Positions 41,214-50,562 are shown, counted from the first letter of the stretch. The stretch is DNA of 64,000 nt from Pseudomonas costantinii (GCF_001870435.1 NZ_MDDR01000039.1:186001-250000), one strand, 5' to 3'. Made by a program: numbers and translations. The notes: a model not told the origin generated them from the letters alone.

Positions 41214-42731
41214 CTACTTCTTCTTGTCTTTCTTATCGTGCTTGTCGGTTTTGTCGAACGCCGCCTCCAGCGCCCGGTTAATCGTGCGCAGCACCTTGAC
41301 TCGCGCCCAACGCTTGTCATTGGCTTCCACCAGGGTCCAGGGCGAGACTTCGGTGCTGGTGCGGTCGACCATATCGCCCACGGCGGCGCGGTAGTCGTCC
41401 CACTTGTCACGGTTGCGCCAGTCGTCTTCAGTGATCTTGAAGCGCTTGAAAGGGATTTCCTCGCGAGCCTGAAAGCGTTCCAACTGAGTGTCCTTATCGA
41501 TCGCCAGCCAGAACTTGACCACGATCACACCTGCATCGCGCAGTTGCTCTTCAAAGTCATTGATCTCGCCATAGGCGCGCATCCAGTCCGCCGGAGTGCA
41601 GAAGCCCTCGATACGCTCCACCAGCACACGGCCGTACCATGAGCGGTCGAATACGGTGAACATGCCGCGTGCCGGAATCTTCTGCCAGAACCGCCACAGG
41701 TAAGGCTGGGCGCGCTCATCTTCACTCGGCGCGGCAATCGGCACGATGTGGTACTGACGTGGGTCCAACGCCGCCGCAACACGCCGGATCGCCCCGCCCT
41801 TGCCGGCCGCGTCGTTGCCTTCAAACACCGTTACCAACGCATGTTTGCGCATGCGTTTGTCGCGCAACAGGCCCGAGAAGCGCGCCTGCTCGGTGATCAG
41901 TTGCTCTTCGTAATCATCCTTTTCGAGGCACTGGGTCAGGTCGAGACTGTCCAGCAAGCTCTTTTGATCCACCGACGCAATCAGCGGCGCCGGGTTCATG
42001 CCACTGGCCTTGCCCTTGGGCAGTTTCAACGCGTTTTGTAGGCCTTCGAGCAAGATCTTGCCGACCGTAAGGCTGCGGTAATGGGCGTCGACGCCTTCAA
42101 TCACATGCCATGGCGCATAGTCGCGGCTGGTGCGACGCAGGATGCGCTCGCCGAAATGCACAAATTTGTCGTAAGTCTCGGACTGCTGCCAGTCCAAGGG
42201 GCTGATGCGCCAGCTGTGCAGCGGGTCGTCGGCCAAGGCTTTGAGGCGCGCCTTCATCTGTTTCTTGGACAGGTGAAACCAGAACTTGAAGATCAGCGCG
42301 CCTTCATCGCACAGCATCTTTTCCAGACGCTCGGCCCCGGCAATGGCCTGATCGAGCCGTGCGTCCTTGATCTGCCCGTGCACCCGGCTTTGCAGCATCT
42401 GGCTGTACCAATTGCCAAAAAAGATACCCATTCGACCTTTGGCGGGCAGTTGCCGCCAGTAGCGCCACGCCGGTGGACGGGCCAGTTCTTCGTCGGTCTG
42501 CTGATCGAAAGTGCGCACTTCGATCAAGCGCGGGTCCATCCATTCATTGAGCAGCTTGACGGTCTCGCCCTTGCCGGCGCCTTCGATGCCGTTAATCAGA
42601 ATGATCACCGGGAAGCGCTTCTGCTGTTGCAGTTCGTATTGCACTTCCAGCAAGGCTTCGCGCAGCGCCGGCACCTCGGCGTCATAGGTGTCTTTGTCGA
42701 TGGCGTGACCGATTTCGGCGGATTCGAACAT
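41214..42731 (-). CDS. pap: Polyphosphate:AMP phosphotransferase (double-domain PPK2 class II)
   Basis: This 505-residue protein is made of two PPK2 domains. The first carries ILINGIEGAGKGETVKLLNEW near residues 50-70, and the second VFEGNDAAGKGGAIRRVAAAL with the catalytic lid-like RAQPYLWRFWQ. Such tandem PPK2 proteins use polyphosphate to convert AMP to ADP. The ATG at 42729-42731 with GGAGC upstream is preferred over an upstream extension. The C-terminus is a lysine/aspartate-rich tail (DKTDKHDKKDKKK). It is divergent from mnmC. Confidence 0.9.
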   Translation of the reverse strand: MFESAEIGHAIDKDTYDAEVPALREALLEVQYELQQQKRFPVIILINGIEGAGKGETVKLLNEWMDPRLIEVRTFDQQTDEELARPPAWRYWRQLPAKGRMGIFFGNWYSQMLQSRVHGQIKDARLDQAIAGAERLEKMLCDEGALIFKFWFHLSKKQMKARLKALADDPLHSWRISPLDWQQSETYDKFVHFGERILRRTSRDYAPWHVIEGVDAHYRSLTVGKILLEGLQNALKLPKGKASGMNPAPLIASVDQKSLLDSLDLTQCLEKDDYEEQLITEQARFSGLLRDKRMRKHALVTVFEGNDAAGKGGAIRRVAAALDPRQYHIVPIAAPSEDERAQPYLWRFWQKIPARGMFTVFDRSWYGRVLVERIEGFCTPADWMRAYGEINDFEEQLRDAGVIVVKFWLAIDKDTQLERFQAREEIPFKRFKITEDDWRNRDKWDDYRAAVGDMVDRTSTEVSPWTLVEANDKRWARVKVLRTINRALEAAFDKTDKHDKKDKKK

Positions 42732-42888
42732 GGGCAGCTCCGTTTCAAGATGGATCAAGACTAGCGGATTGGGCAACAACACGCGGGAGGAAATTCCACC
42801 CGCGCTTGCCATGGGTCAATTCATTGCCTGTTGATCGGCTAGAATGGCCGCCTTGCCTTCGCCTGCAGTTATTTTTTATGAGTCGCCC

Positions 42889-44877
42889 ATGAACCCCGTT
42901 ACCCACGCCCAGCTCGACTGGGATGACCAAGGTCGCCCGCACTCGCGGGTCTTCGACGATGTGTACTTCTCCGACAAATCGGGCCTTGAAGAAACCCGCT
43001 ATGTGTTCCTCGAACAGAACCGTTTGCAGGAACGTTTTGCTGCGCTGCCGGTAGGCGGGCGGCTGGTGATTGGCGAAACCGGGTTCGGCACGGGCTTGAA
43101 TTTCTTGTGTGCCTGGCAACTGTTCGAACAACACGCCGTGGCCGGTGCGCGCCTGCATTTTGTCAGCGTGGAAAAATACCCGCTGAGCCACGCCGACTTG
43201 CAGCGCGCCCTCGCCCTCTGGCCGGACCTTCAACCATTCGCCGAGCAATTGCTGGCGCAGTACATCGCCATCCACCAAGGCTTCCAACGCCTGGTACTGG
43301 ATAACGGTCGCGTGACCTTGACCCTGTTGATCGGCGATGCCCTGGAGCAACTGCCGCAACTGGACGCGCAGATTGACGCATGGTTTCTCGACGGCTTTGC
43401 CCCGGCGAAAAACCCGGACATGTGGACCGCCGAGCTGTTTGCCGAACTGGCGCGCCTGGCGGCACCGGGTTCGACCATCAGCACCTTTACCAGCACCGGT
43501 TGGGTACGGCGACTGATCAATGCCGCAGGCTTCAAGATGAAGCGCACGCCGGGCATCGGTCACAAATGGGAGATCCTGCGCGGCGAGTTTCTCGGCTGGC
43601 CCGAAGACGCACCGCCGCCCGCCAAACGCAAACCCTGGTTTGCCCGCCCAGCGACCATTGAGGGCGAGCGTCACGCGATGGTCATCGGTGGCGGCCTGGC
43701 CGGTTGCGCTACCGCCGCCAGCCTCGCGGCCCGGGGCTGGCGCGTCAGCCTGCTGGAACGACATGCCGCGCTGGCGCAGGAAGCCTCGGGTAACCCACAA
43801 GGCGTGCTGTACCTCAAGCTGTCGGCCCACGGGACGGCGTTGTCCCAGCTGATACTCAGCGGTTTTGGTCACACCCGACGCCTGCTGGAGCACCTGCACC
43901 GAGGCGTCGATTGGGATGGCTGCGGCGTGCTGCAATTGGCATTCGACGCCAAGGAAGCTCAGCGCCAGGCCCAACTGGCCGAAGCCTTCGCGCCAGAGTT
44001 GCTGCACGTGCTGGACCGCGACCTGGCCCAGCAACGAGCGGGGATCGCCCTGGCTCAGGGAGGTCTGTTTTTCCCGGAGGGCGGCTGGGTGCACCCACCG
44101 GCACTGTGCCAATGGCAAGCGGCGCACCCATTGATTGAGGTCCTCACCCACCAGGACGCGCTTGAGCTGCACCGGGTCGACGACCAGTGGCAGGCCCGCG
44201 ACGGCGCCTGCGTGCTGGCGAGTGCCAGTGTGGTAGTGCTCGCCGGTGCCGCCGAAATCAAGCGGTTCCCGTGCAGTGCCGACTTGCCGCTCAAGCGTAT
44301 TCGCGGGCAAATCACCCGACTGGCGCAAACGCCTGCGAGTGAGGCCTTGGCCACCGTGGTCTGCGCCGAAGGCTATGTCGCACCGGCCCGGCTTGGCGAA
44401 CATACCTTGGGCGCCAGTTTTGATTTCAACAACGAAGACCTCACGCCAACGATTGCCGAACATGCCGGCAACCTGGAAATGCTGCGGGAGATTTCCGAAG
44501 ACCTGCTGCAACGCCTGGGCGCCGACACACTGGCCCCCGAACGACTTGAGGGCCGCGCGGCATTTCGTTGCACCAGCCCCGACTACCTGCCTATCGTCGG
44601 GCCGCTGGCCGAGCACGCGGCGTTCCAACTCGCCTATGCCGTGCTGGGCAAAGACGCCCGGCAAGTACCGGATACGCCCTGCCCGTGGCTGCCGGGTTTG
44701 TACATCAACAGCGGCCATGGCTCCCGCGGGCTGATCACCGCACCACTGTGCGGCGAACTGCTCGCAGCCTGGCTGAATGACGAGCCGCTGCCGGTGCCAG
44801 CAAGCGTGGCCGAGGCCTGCCACCCGAATCGATTTGCCCTGCGTGCATTAGTGCGAGGCAAGGCAGCGACGCGCTGA
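42889..44877 (+). CDS. mnmC: Bifunctional tRNA mnm5s2U34 synthesis protein MnmC
   Basis: This 662-residue fusion has an N-terminal SAM-dependent methyltransferase (GETGFGTGLNFLCAWQLFEQHA, then DAWFLDGFAPAKNPDMWT) and a C-terminal FAD oxidoreductase from about residue 260 (MVIGGGLAGCATAASLAARGW). The oxidase half removes the carboxymethyl group from cmnm5U34 and the methylase half then forms mnm5U34. Length equals the family norm. An ATG 11 bases earlier lies in another frame and stops at once. The gene is divergent from pap with a TAGAAT -10-like element at 42840-42845. Confidence 0.95.
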   Translation: MNPVTHAQLDWDDQGRPHSRVFDDVYFSDKSGLEETRYVFLEQNRLQERFAALPVGGRLVIGETGFGTGLNFLCAWQLFEQHAVAGARLHFVSVEKYPLSHADLQRALALWPDLQPFAEQLLAQYIAIHQGFQRLVLDNGRVTLTLLIGDALEQLPQLDAQIDAWFLDGFAPAKNPDMWTAELFAELARLAAPGSTISTFTSTGWVRRLINAAGFKMKRTPGIGHKWEILRGEFLGWPEDAPPPAKRKPWFARPATIEGERHAMVIGGGLAGCATAASLAARGWRVSLLERHAALAQEASGNPQGVLYLKLSAHGTALSQLILSGFGHTRRLLEHLHRGVDWDGCGVLQLAFDAKEAQRQAQLAEAFAPELLHVLDRDLAQQRAGIALAQGGLFFPEGGWVHPPALCQWQAAHPLIEVLTHQDALELHRVDDQWQARDGACVLASASVVVLAGAAEIKRFPCSADLPLKRIRGQITRLAQTPASEALATVVCAEGYVAPARLGEHTLGASFDFNNEDLTPTIAEHAGNLEMLREISEDLLQRLGADTLAPERLEGRAAFRCTSPDYLPIVGPLAEHAAFQLAYAVLGKDARQVPDTPCPWLPGLYINSGHGSRGLITAPLCGELLAAWLNDEPLPVPASVAEACHPNRFALRALVRGKAATR

Positions 44878-45089
44878 CCTCAATCGGGCAAACAGTGCGT
44901 TAAAGCCATCGTCGACGCCCAGTTGGAGCGAAGCGCTGCCGCCCAAGCTCATCAGATCGAGTACGGGACGCAAATGAACAACAGCACCCGCATACCATCG
45001 GCGGATAGCCTGGTCGGTCAGAAATCCTGAGACTGGCAACCTGAGTCCCGGCGCAGTAGCATCGCCGGGATTCTCCAGCCGAGGCTTGT
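44878..45089. other. Spacer between mnmC and the YheU gene
   Basis: These 212 bases carry no gene I can support. A minus-strand open frame crosses them but its protein matches no family. GTCCCGGCGCAGTAGCATCG near 45046 with CCGGGATT after it could fold weakly. Confidence 0.35.
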
Positions 45090-45317
45090 ATGCTGATTCC
45101 CTACGATGCACTTGAAGTCGACACCCTGACGCGCCTCATCGAAGACTTCGTCACCCGCGACGGCACCGATAATGGCGACGACACGCCTCTGGAAACCCGC
45201 GTACTACGCGTGCGCCAGGCGCTGACCAAGGGTCAGGCACTGATTGTGTTTGATCCGGAAAGCGAGCAGTGCCAGTTGATGCTCAAGCACGATGTGCCCA
45301 AGCATCTGTTCGACTGA
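45090..45317 (+). CDS. YheU family (UPF0270) protein
   Basis: This 75-residue protein matches the YheU family: MLIPYDALEVDTLTRLIEDFVTRDGTD, then a central helix (ETRVLRVRQALTKGQALIVFD) and a short strand. It is cytoplasmic and has no known function. It begins about 210 bases after mnmC and converges on the CsrA-family gene, whose stop is 8 bases away. Confidence 0.85.
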   Translation: MLIPYDALEVDTLTRLIEDFVTRDGTDNGDDTPLETRVLRVRQALTKGQALIVFDPESEQCQLMLKHDVPKHLFD

Positions 45318-45325
45318 ACCTCGCT

Positions 45326-45529
45326 TCAGAGGTTGGGTATGGGCACCGGATGGGTGGCGGCGCCTTGGCGCTCGCGGATCTTCTGGTAAACCTCGGAGCG
45401 ATGCACATGCACCCCAATCGGCGCTTCGACGCCAAATTTAACTTGGGTACCGTTCAACTCGAGAATGTGCAGCGTGATGTCATCGCCGATGGAAATGACT
45501 TCGCCTATGGCGCGGCTTAAGACCAACAT
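45326..45529 (-). CDS. Divergent CsrA/RsmA-family RNA-binding protein
   Basis: This 67-residue protein has the CsrA fold: MLVLSRAIGEVISIGDDITL, then FGVEAPIGVHVHRSEVYQKI. The RNA-binding positions L4, R6 and R44 of CsrA are kept (L4, R6, R44 here), so it should bind GGA motifs in messages. It differs from the canonical protein (LTRRVGE is replaced by LSRAIGE, VHREEI by VHRSEV) and has a 14-residue tail (QGAATHPVPIPNL at the end). AGGAC sits 6 bases before the ATG. It is one of the extra Rsm/Csr copies seen in P. fluorescens and P. syringae. Confidence 0.88.
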   Translation of the reverse strand: MLVLSRAIGEVISIGDDITLHILELNGTQVKFGVEAPIGVHVHRSEVYQKIRERQGAATHPVPIPNL

Positions 45530-45665
45530 GGGGTTGTCCTTTTGAAGTGACAGGACCTTGACCATGCGCGCTTGGGTGGAGAGGCATCAATGCCTTGCGA
45601 TAAAAACAGGCGGGGCCTACGCAGGTCGGTAATTTGCCTGACAGACCGGTGGTGATTTGCAGTTT

Positions 45666-45716
45666 TTGGTGGGGTGCAATATCCGTTTCCCAAACAACGG
45701 ATATGCACTCAATCCA
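45666..45716. repeat. Solo terminal fragment of the large intergenic repeat
   Basis: GTGCAATATCCGTTT and AAACAACGGATATGCAC face each other across three C bases in the gap between the CsrA-family gene and pyrF. They reproduce the outer terminus of the 39021-39863 repeat (ATATCCGTT...AACGGATATGCAC), followed by a similar CCACCTAAA tail. It looks like the ends of such an element joined after the core was lost, and as RNA it would form a strong hairpin. Confidence 0.65.
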
Positions 45717-45752
45717 CCTAAAAAATGACCAACCCGAAGGCCGCCACAGGTA

Positions 45753-46451
45753 TCAGGCGATCTCAGCAACCACGTCCGCCAGCGCCTTCGCCGGATCCGC
45801 CGCCTGGCTAATCGGGCGACCAATTACCAGGTAGTCGGAACCCGCATCCAATGCCTGGCGCGGGGTCAGAATGCGACGTTGGTCATCCTGAGCGCTGCCG
45901 GCCGGGCGAATCCCCGGGGTGACCAGTTGCAACGACGGGTGAGCGGTCTTCAAGGCCTGGGCTTCCAGCGCCGAGCAGACCAGGCCATCAAGGCCAGCCT
46001 TCTGCGCCAGGGCCGCCAGGCGCAAAACCTGCTCCTGAGGCTCGATATCCAAGCCGATGCCGGCCAGGTCTTCGCGCTCCATGCTGGTCAGCACGGTCAC
46101 ACCGATCAGCAGGGGTTTCGGGCCGCTGCGCTGTTCCAGCACTTCGCGGCAGGCGGTCATCATGCGCAAACCGCCGGAGCAGTGCACATTGACCATCCAT
46201 ACGCCCATTTCGGCCGCGGCTTTCACCGCCATGGCGGTGGTGTTGGGGATATCGTGGAATTTCAGGTCGAGGAACACTTCGAAACCTTTGTCACGCAGGG
46301 TGCCGACGATTTCCGCAGCACAACTGGTGAACAGTTCCTTGCCGACCTTGACCCGGCAAAGCTTCGGATCCAACTGGTCAGCCAGCTTCAGTGCGGCGTC
46401 ACGAGTGGGGTAATCCAGGGCGACGATGATAGGAGTCTGGCAGACGGACAT
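45753..46451 (-). CDS. pyrF: Orotidine 5'-phosphate decarboxylase
   Basis: This 232-residue TIM-barrel enzyme decarboxylates OMP to UMP, the last step of de novo pyrimidine synthesis. The signature VFLDLKFHDIPNT carries the catalytic D-K-D network, LDYPTRDAAL opens the barrel, and VTPGIRPAGSAQDDQRR binds phosphate. Length is standard. It stands alone, with the repeat fragment downstream. Confidence 0.95.
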   Translation of the reverse strand: MSVCQTPIIVALDYPTRDAALKLADQLDPKLCRVKVGKELFTSCAAEIVGTLRDKGFEVFLDLKFHDIPNTTAMAVKAAAEMGVWMVNVHCSGGLRMMTACREVLEQRSGPKPLLIGVTVLTSMEREDLAGIGLDIEPQEQVLRLAALAQKAGLDGLVCSALEAQALKTAHPSLQLVTPGIRPAGSAQDDQRRILTPRQALDAGSDYLVIGRPISQAADPAKALADVVAEIA

Positions 46452-46710
46452 TGGAATGGGCTCTCAGGCAAGTCGAAATCGGCGCGGATTGTAGCGCAAG
46501 CGGCGCCGTTGCGGGATCCGATGATCGGTAAATACTGATCAACCGCCCATTACCCGGCATTTCAGTCAATTGTTTCAAGACTGATACATTCCCGACATGC
46601 CCTCAACATGACCCACGACTAGCCTCGCGCACATGACCGCCCGTCCAGCACTTCCAGCCATGGAGCTGGGCGCCTATGCTGACAGCAACAACCAGGCAGA
46701 TGATCGCACT

Positions 46711-47475
46711 ATGCATACCACTACCGTCTCTGTAAACGAAGAGCAAAAAGGCGCGGTGATCGCCGAAGACAAGCGTTGGAACACCCGTGCGCTGATCGTC
46801 GATGACGATGTGCCGATCCGCGAACTGCTGATCGACTACCTGGCGCGCTTCAATATTCTCGCCAGCGGCGTCACCGATGGCGCCGCCATGCGCCAGGCCA
46901 TGCAAGCCGAAACCTTTGATGTGGTGGTACTGGACCTGATGCTCCCGGGCGAAGATGGCCTGTCGCTGTGTCGCTGGCTGCGCACCGAATCGGACATCCC
47001 GATCCTGATGCTCACCGCTCGCTGCGAACCCACCGACCGCATCATCGGCCTGGAACTGGGCGCCGATGACTACATGTCCAAGCCGTTCGAGCCACGAGAA
47101 CTGGTAGCACGCATCCAGACCATCCTGCGCCGGGTGCGCGATGACCGTACCGAACAGCGCGCCAACATCCGTTTCGACAACTGGCGCCTCAACAGTGTGC
47201 TGCGCCAATTAGTGGCCGACGATGGTCTGGTGGTGCCGCTGTCCAACGCCGAGTTTCGCCTGCTGTGGGTGTTTATCGAACGTCCGCGCCGCGTGCTGAG
47301 CCGTGAACAACTGCTGGACGCTGCCCGTGGCCGTTCCATCGAAGCGTTTGATCGCAGCATCGACTTGCTGGTCTCGCGCCTGCGACAAAAGCTCGGGGAT
47401 GACCCAAAAGCACCGCAGTTGATCAAGACCGTACGTGGCGAAGGTTACCTGTTCGACGCCCGGGATATCGGTTGA
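46711..47475 (+). CDS. OmpR-family response regulator
   Basis: This 254-residue regulator has a receiver domain with the phospho-acceptor D75 (VVVLDLMLPGEDG), preceded by ALIVDDDVPIREL, and a C-terminal winged-helix DNA-binding domain ending SIEAFDRSIDLLVSRLRQKLGDDPKAPQLIKTVRGEGYLF. I use the ATG at 46711, although its ribosome site is weak and the frame opens at 46633. About 20 extra residues precede the receiver. It is coupled to the histidine kinase by a TGATG overlap. The stimulus is unknown. Confidence 0.87.
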   Translation: MHTTTVSVNEEQKGAVIAEDKRWNTRALIVDDDVPIRELLIDYLARFNILASGVTDGAAMRQAMQAETFDVVVLDLMLPGEDGLSLCRWLRTESDIPILMLTARCEPTDRIIGLELGADDYMSKPFEPRELVARIQTILRRVRDDRTEQRANIRFDNWRLNSVLRQLVADDGLVVPLSNAEFRLLWVFIERPRRVLSREQLLDAARGRSIEAFDRSIDLLVSRLRQKLGDDPKAPQLIKTVRGEGYLFDARDIG

Positions 47476-48512
47476 TGCGTGCCACTTTCAATACGTTGTT
47501 CGGAAGGCTGTTCGGCGTATTGCTGGTGGCCATTGTGCTGGCCCATGCTCTGGCGTTCTTCTGGTTTCACCATTACGGCGCCCCCCCACCGCCACCCGAA
47601 AACACCTTTGTCCAACAGGCGGACGGTACGTTCACGCCGCTCCCGAAGAAGCACCCACGCCCGTGGTTTGGTGGCCCGGTGGTGCCTCTGACGTTTCAGT
47701 TCATCTCGCTGATCATCGCCGCCTGGTATGGCGCCAAGCTGTTGAGCCGGCCGATCCAGCGCCTCAGCGCAGCGGCCGAACGCTTGAGCCTCGACCTCGA
47801 TAGCCCGCCGCTCAACGAGTCCGGGCCACGGGAAGCTCGGCAAGCTGCATCGACCTTCAACCTGATGCAAAAGCGTATTCGCGAGCAGGTCAGCCAGCGC
47901 GCACGCATGCTCGGCGCCGTCTCCCATGACCTGCGCACCCCGTTGTCACGGCTCAAGCTACGCCTGGAACAGATCGAAGACACCAAGTTGCAAGGCCAGA
48001 TGCGTCAGGACCTGAACGACATGATCGGCATGCTCGACGCTACCCTGAGCTACCTGCACGAACAACGCACCAGCGAAACGCGGCATTGGCTCGACGTGCA
48101 GGCGCTGGTGGAGTCCCTCAGCGAAAACGCCCAGGACCAAGGCTCGGACGTGCAGTTCTCCGGCAGTTGCGCGCCTTTGCAGGTGCAACCCATGGCCCTG
48201 CGCTCATGCCTCAACAACCTGATCGACAATGCCTTGCGCTATGCCGGCACAGCACGTGTGGAGCTGGCGGACAGCCGTGGGGCCCTTGTGATCCGTGTGA
48301 TCGACCACGGCCCCGGAATTGCGGCCGATAAACGTGAGGCGGTATTCGAGCCGTTCTTTCGCCTGGAAGGCTCACGCAACCGTAACTCCGGGGGAGTTGG
48401 TCTGGGCATGACGATTTCCAAGGAGGCGGTGGAGCGCCTCGGCGGCCACCTGAGCCTGGAGGACACTCCAGGCGGAGGTTTGACCGCGGTGATGTGGCTG
48501 CCTAGGGCTTAA
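47475..48512 (+). CDS. Sensor histidine kinase partner
   Basis: This 345-residue inner-membrane kinase has helix 1 near 11-30, a short periplasmic loop of about 40 residues containing GAPPPPPENT and several histidines, helix 2 near 74-92, a HAMP segment, the phospho-accepting H in AVSHDLRTPLSRL, and an ATPase domain (LNNLIDNALRY, IDHGPGIA, GGVGLGMTI). The short histidine/proline-rich loop resembles metal- or envelope-sensing kinases. Its ATG shares the A of the regulator's stop codon. Its end overlaps the convergent permease by 4 bases. Confidence 0.87.
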   Translation: MRATFNTLFGRLFGVLLVAIVLAHALAFFWFHHYGAPPPPPENTFVQQADGTFTPLPKKHPRPWFGGPVVPLTFQFISLIIAAWYGAKLLSRPIQRLSAAAERLSLDLDSPPLNESGPREARQAASTFNLMQKRIREQVSQRARMLGAVSHDLRTPLSRLKLRLEQIEDTKLQGQMRQDLNDMIGMLDATLSYLHEQRTSETRHWLDVQALVESLSENAQDQGSDVQFSGSCAPLQVQPMALRSCLNNLIDNALRYAGTARVELADSRGALVIRVIDHGPGIAADKREAVFEPFFRLEGSRNRNSGGVGLGMTISKEAVERLGGHLSLEDTPGGGLTAVMWLPRA

Positions 48513-49570
48513 AGGACTGTGTCATCTCGACGGCCCTGCGCCTGGGTCGTACTCCAATCCGTCAGCAGGCTGTAGGCCACCGCCAGCAAGGTCGGGCCGA
48601 TAAACAGGCCGATGAAACCAAAGGCGATCAACCCGCCAAACACGCCCAATAGCACAATTACCAGCGGCAAGTTGCCGCCTCGGCTGATCAGGTACGGTTT
48701 GAGCACGTTGTCCACCCCGCTGATGATGAACGTGCCCCAGACGCCAAGGAATACCGCGTAGGTGTAATCGCCCTTCCAGGCCAGCCAGGCCGTGGCCGGA
48801 ATCCACACCAGCGGCGGTCCCATGGGGATCAGGCTGAGCAGGAAGGTGACCATACCCAGTACCAGCGCACCTGGAACACCGGCGATCAGGAAACCGATCA
48901 GTGCCAGCAAGGCCTGGGCGGCAGCCGTGCCGATCACGCCGTTGACCACCCGCTGCACCGTGCCGGCCACCAGTTCGATGTAATAACCGGCACGCTCACC
49001 GATCAGGCGTTCCAGCAGGCGGTGCACGAACATCGCCAGGCGCGGGCCATCGCGGTAGAAAAAGAACACGAACACCAGGCTCAGGGTCAGCTCGAGGATA
49101 CCGCCGCCGATCTGAGCACTGCGCGCCAGCAGCCAGTTACCGACCTGCCCCAGGTACGGCTTGAGAGTGACCATCAGCGCTGCACCCTGCTGATCAATGC
49201 TGTCCCACATTGCCACCAGCCGCTCGCCGACAAAGGGAATCGACCCCAGCCAGGTAGGTGCGGCGGGCAGGCCGTCGACCTGAATGTCCTTGATCAAGCC
49301 CACGGCGTCTCGCACATGGTCCGCCAGGTTGAAACCCAGCCATACCAACGGCACCGCGACCAGCAACATCCAGCACAAGGTCAGGATGCCAGCGGCCAGG
49401 GACTCCCGGCCACCCAGCGCGCGGGTGAGCAGGCGCATCAGCGGCCAACTGGCAAACGCCAGCACCGCGCCCCAGAACAGCGCCGACCAGAACGGCGCCA
49501 TCACCCAGAAGCTGGCACCAAACAGCACCAGCAGCAGGATTTGCACCAGCAGGCGATCGTTATTAGGCAT
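48509..49570 (-). CDS. AI-2E family (PerM/YdiK-type) membrane transporter
   Basis: This 353-residue membrane protein has about seven to eight helices and the AI-2E family middle and end: LTLSLVFVFFFYRDGPRLAMFVHRLL, GTVQRVVNGVIGTAAAQALLALIGFLIAGVPGALVLGMVTFLLSLIPMGPPLVWIPA, and VDNVLKPYLISRGGNLPLVIVLLGVFGGLIAFGFIGLFIGPTLLA. Relatives are poorly defined and include Na+/H+ antiporters and a putative autoinducer exporter. The ATG at 49568-49570 is used rather than the TTG four codons earlier. Confidence 0.88.
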   Translation of the reverse strand: MPNNDRLLVQILLLVLFGASFWVMAPFWSALFWGAVLAFASWPLMRLLTRALGGRESLAAGILTLCWMLLVAVPLVWLGFNLADHVRDAVGLIKDIQVDGLPAAPTWLGSIPFVGERLVAMWDSIDQQGAALMVTLKPYLGQVGNWLLARSAQIGGGILELTLSLVFVFFFYRDGPRLAMFVHRLLERLIGERAGYYIELVAGTVQRVVNGVIGTAAAQALLALIGFLIAGVPGALVLGMVTFLLSLIPMGPPLVWIPATAWLAWKGDYTYAVFLGVWGTFIISGVDNVLKPYLISRGGNLPLVIVLLGVFGGLIAFGFIGLFIGPTLLAVAYSLLTDWSTTQAQGRRDDTVL

Positions 49571-49641
49571 GGGGTATCTCAAGAAAAGGCTGTAGGAAGA
49601 GAGCTTAGGCGAACGGCACGGGTCCGTTCGCCTCGTAACGC

Positions 49642-50460
49642 TTAGCGTATCAGATGCAGGTGAAGGCCTTTGGCGTCACCGGTGCCGGTTTCCATGCGAG
49701 CGGCGCGTACGCCGCTGTCAATCAGGCCTTGGCGCCAGGCTTCAGCAGTGGGCCCGGTCAAACTGACACGCAAGGTGGCATCAAGGTTCAATCCACGGGA
49801 AATCAAGGTCAGCCAGGTGGCATCAGGCTCGGCACCCAACGCTGGAAAATCCAGCTCGCCGGTGCTTTTCAATTCACGTAGCAGCGTTGCCGACGTCGGC
49901 AACAGATCACCCAGCGGAACGCTGGCGTCCAGTTGTTCCACGTGCAGATAAGCGCGGCGGTTGCCTCGGGTGATGCCGTACAGCGCCACCAAGGAGTTGT
50001 TCTGTGGAGCCGCCAGACGTAACAACAAGTATTCCTGCTGGCCATCGGCACCCACCAGCTTGGCGTTGCCGAACACTTCATTGGCCCACAGGCTGCTTTC
50101 GCCGCAATCGCGGGCCTGGCACCAGAACAACAGCTGCGCGCCCTTCGCCTGTAACGCTTCGCGCGTAGCGGTAAAGGCGGCACTGGAGGTGTGCTCGGCG
50201 GGCAATTCGTAGGTAATCGCAGTGGTTGGGCCGCGCGCTGTGGCTTGGCCTTCGTAGCGCAGCTGGCCGCTGATCTTGCGGATCGCACCCATGGGGTAGA
50301 TGCGTTCCTTTTCTTCTGCGGGGCGGTAATCGACGATTTGCGCGTCGACCTGGCGTGTCACGGCGGGCAGGTCCTGGCTACCCGGCACATCGGCGGCGAA
50401 CACCAAAGGGCTGAAACAGCACAGCCCCAGGAAACGGATACATCCTTTACGCATGCTCAT
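49642..50460 (-). CDS. DUF4892 periplasmic protein
   Basis: This 272-residue exported protein has a signal peptide ending ...PLVFAADVPGSQD and a first block VDYRPAEEKERIYPMGAIRKISGQLRYEGQATARGPTTAITYELP that matches DUF4892 as I remember it from Pseudomonas. A C-terminal part follows that looks like an OmpA-type or SIMPL-like fold but is not clearly so. Its two cysteines (WCQARDCGES) may form a disulfide. It lies 102 bases after the second alpha/beta hydrolase, in the same direction, and may be the last gene of that run. The function is unknown. Confidence 0.7.
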   Translation of the reverse strand: MSMRKGCIRFLGLCCFSPLVFAADVPGSQDLPAVTRQVDAQIVDYRPAEEKERIYPMGAIRKISGQLRYEGQATARGPTTAITYELPAEHTSSAAFTATREALQAKGAQLLFWCQARDCGESSLWANEVFGNAKLVGADGQQEYLLLRLAAPQNNSLVALYGITRGNRRAYLHVEQLDASVPLGDLLPTSATLLRELKSTGELDFPALGAEPDATWLTLISRGLNLDATLRVSLTGPTAEAWRQGLIDSGVRAARMETGTGDAKGLHLHLIR

Positions 50461-50562
50461 CGGATCAACGAGCCCTGGCCATCGGTGGTCATAGCGGTGT
50501 TGATATCGTTCATGGTTGACTCCCTTTCAATCCGCCCAGCCTCGGCAGTTGACCCCGCCAAG

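Noticed and set aside
42745..44823. Antisense open frame of 692 codons opposite mnmC
   Set aside because: It is the mirror of a clear MnmC gene in G+C-rich DNA, has no family similarity and no ribosome site.
44848..45111. Minus-strand 87-codon frame between mnmC and the YheU gene
   Set aside because: It has no recognisable family, overlaps two real genes and lacks a good ribosome site.
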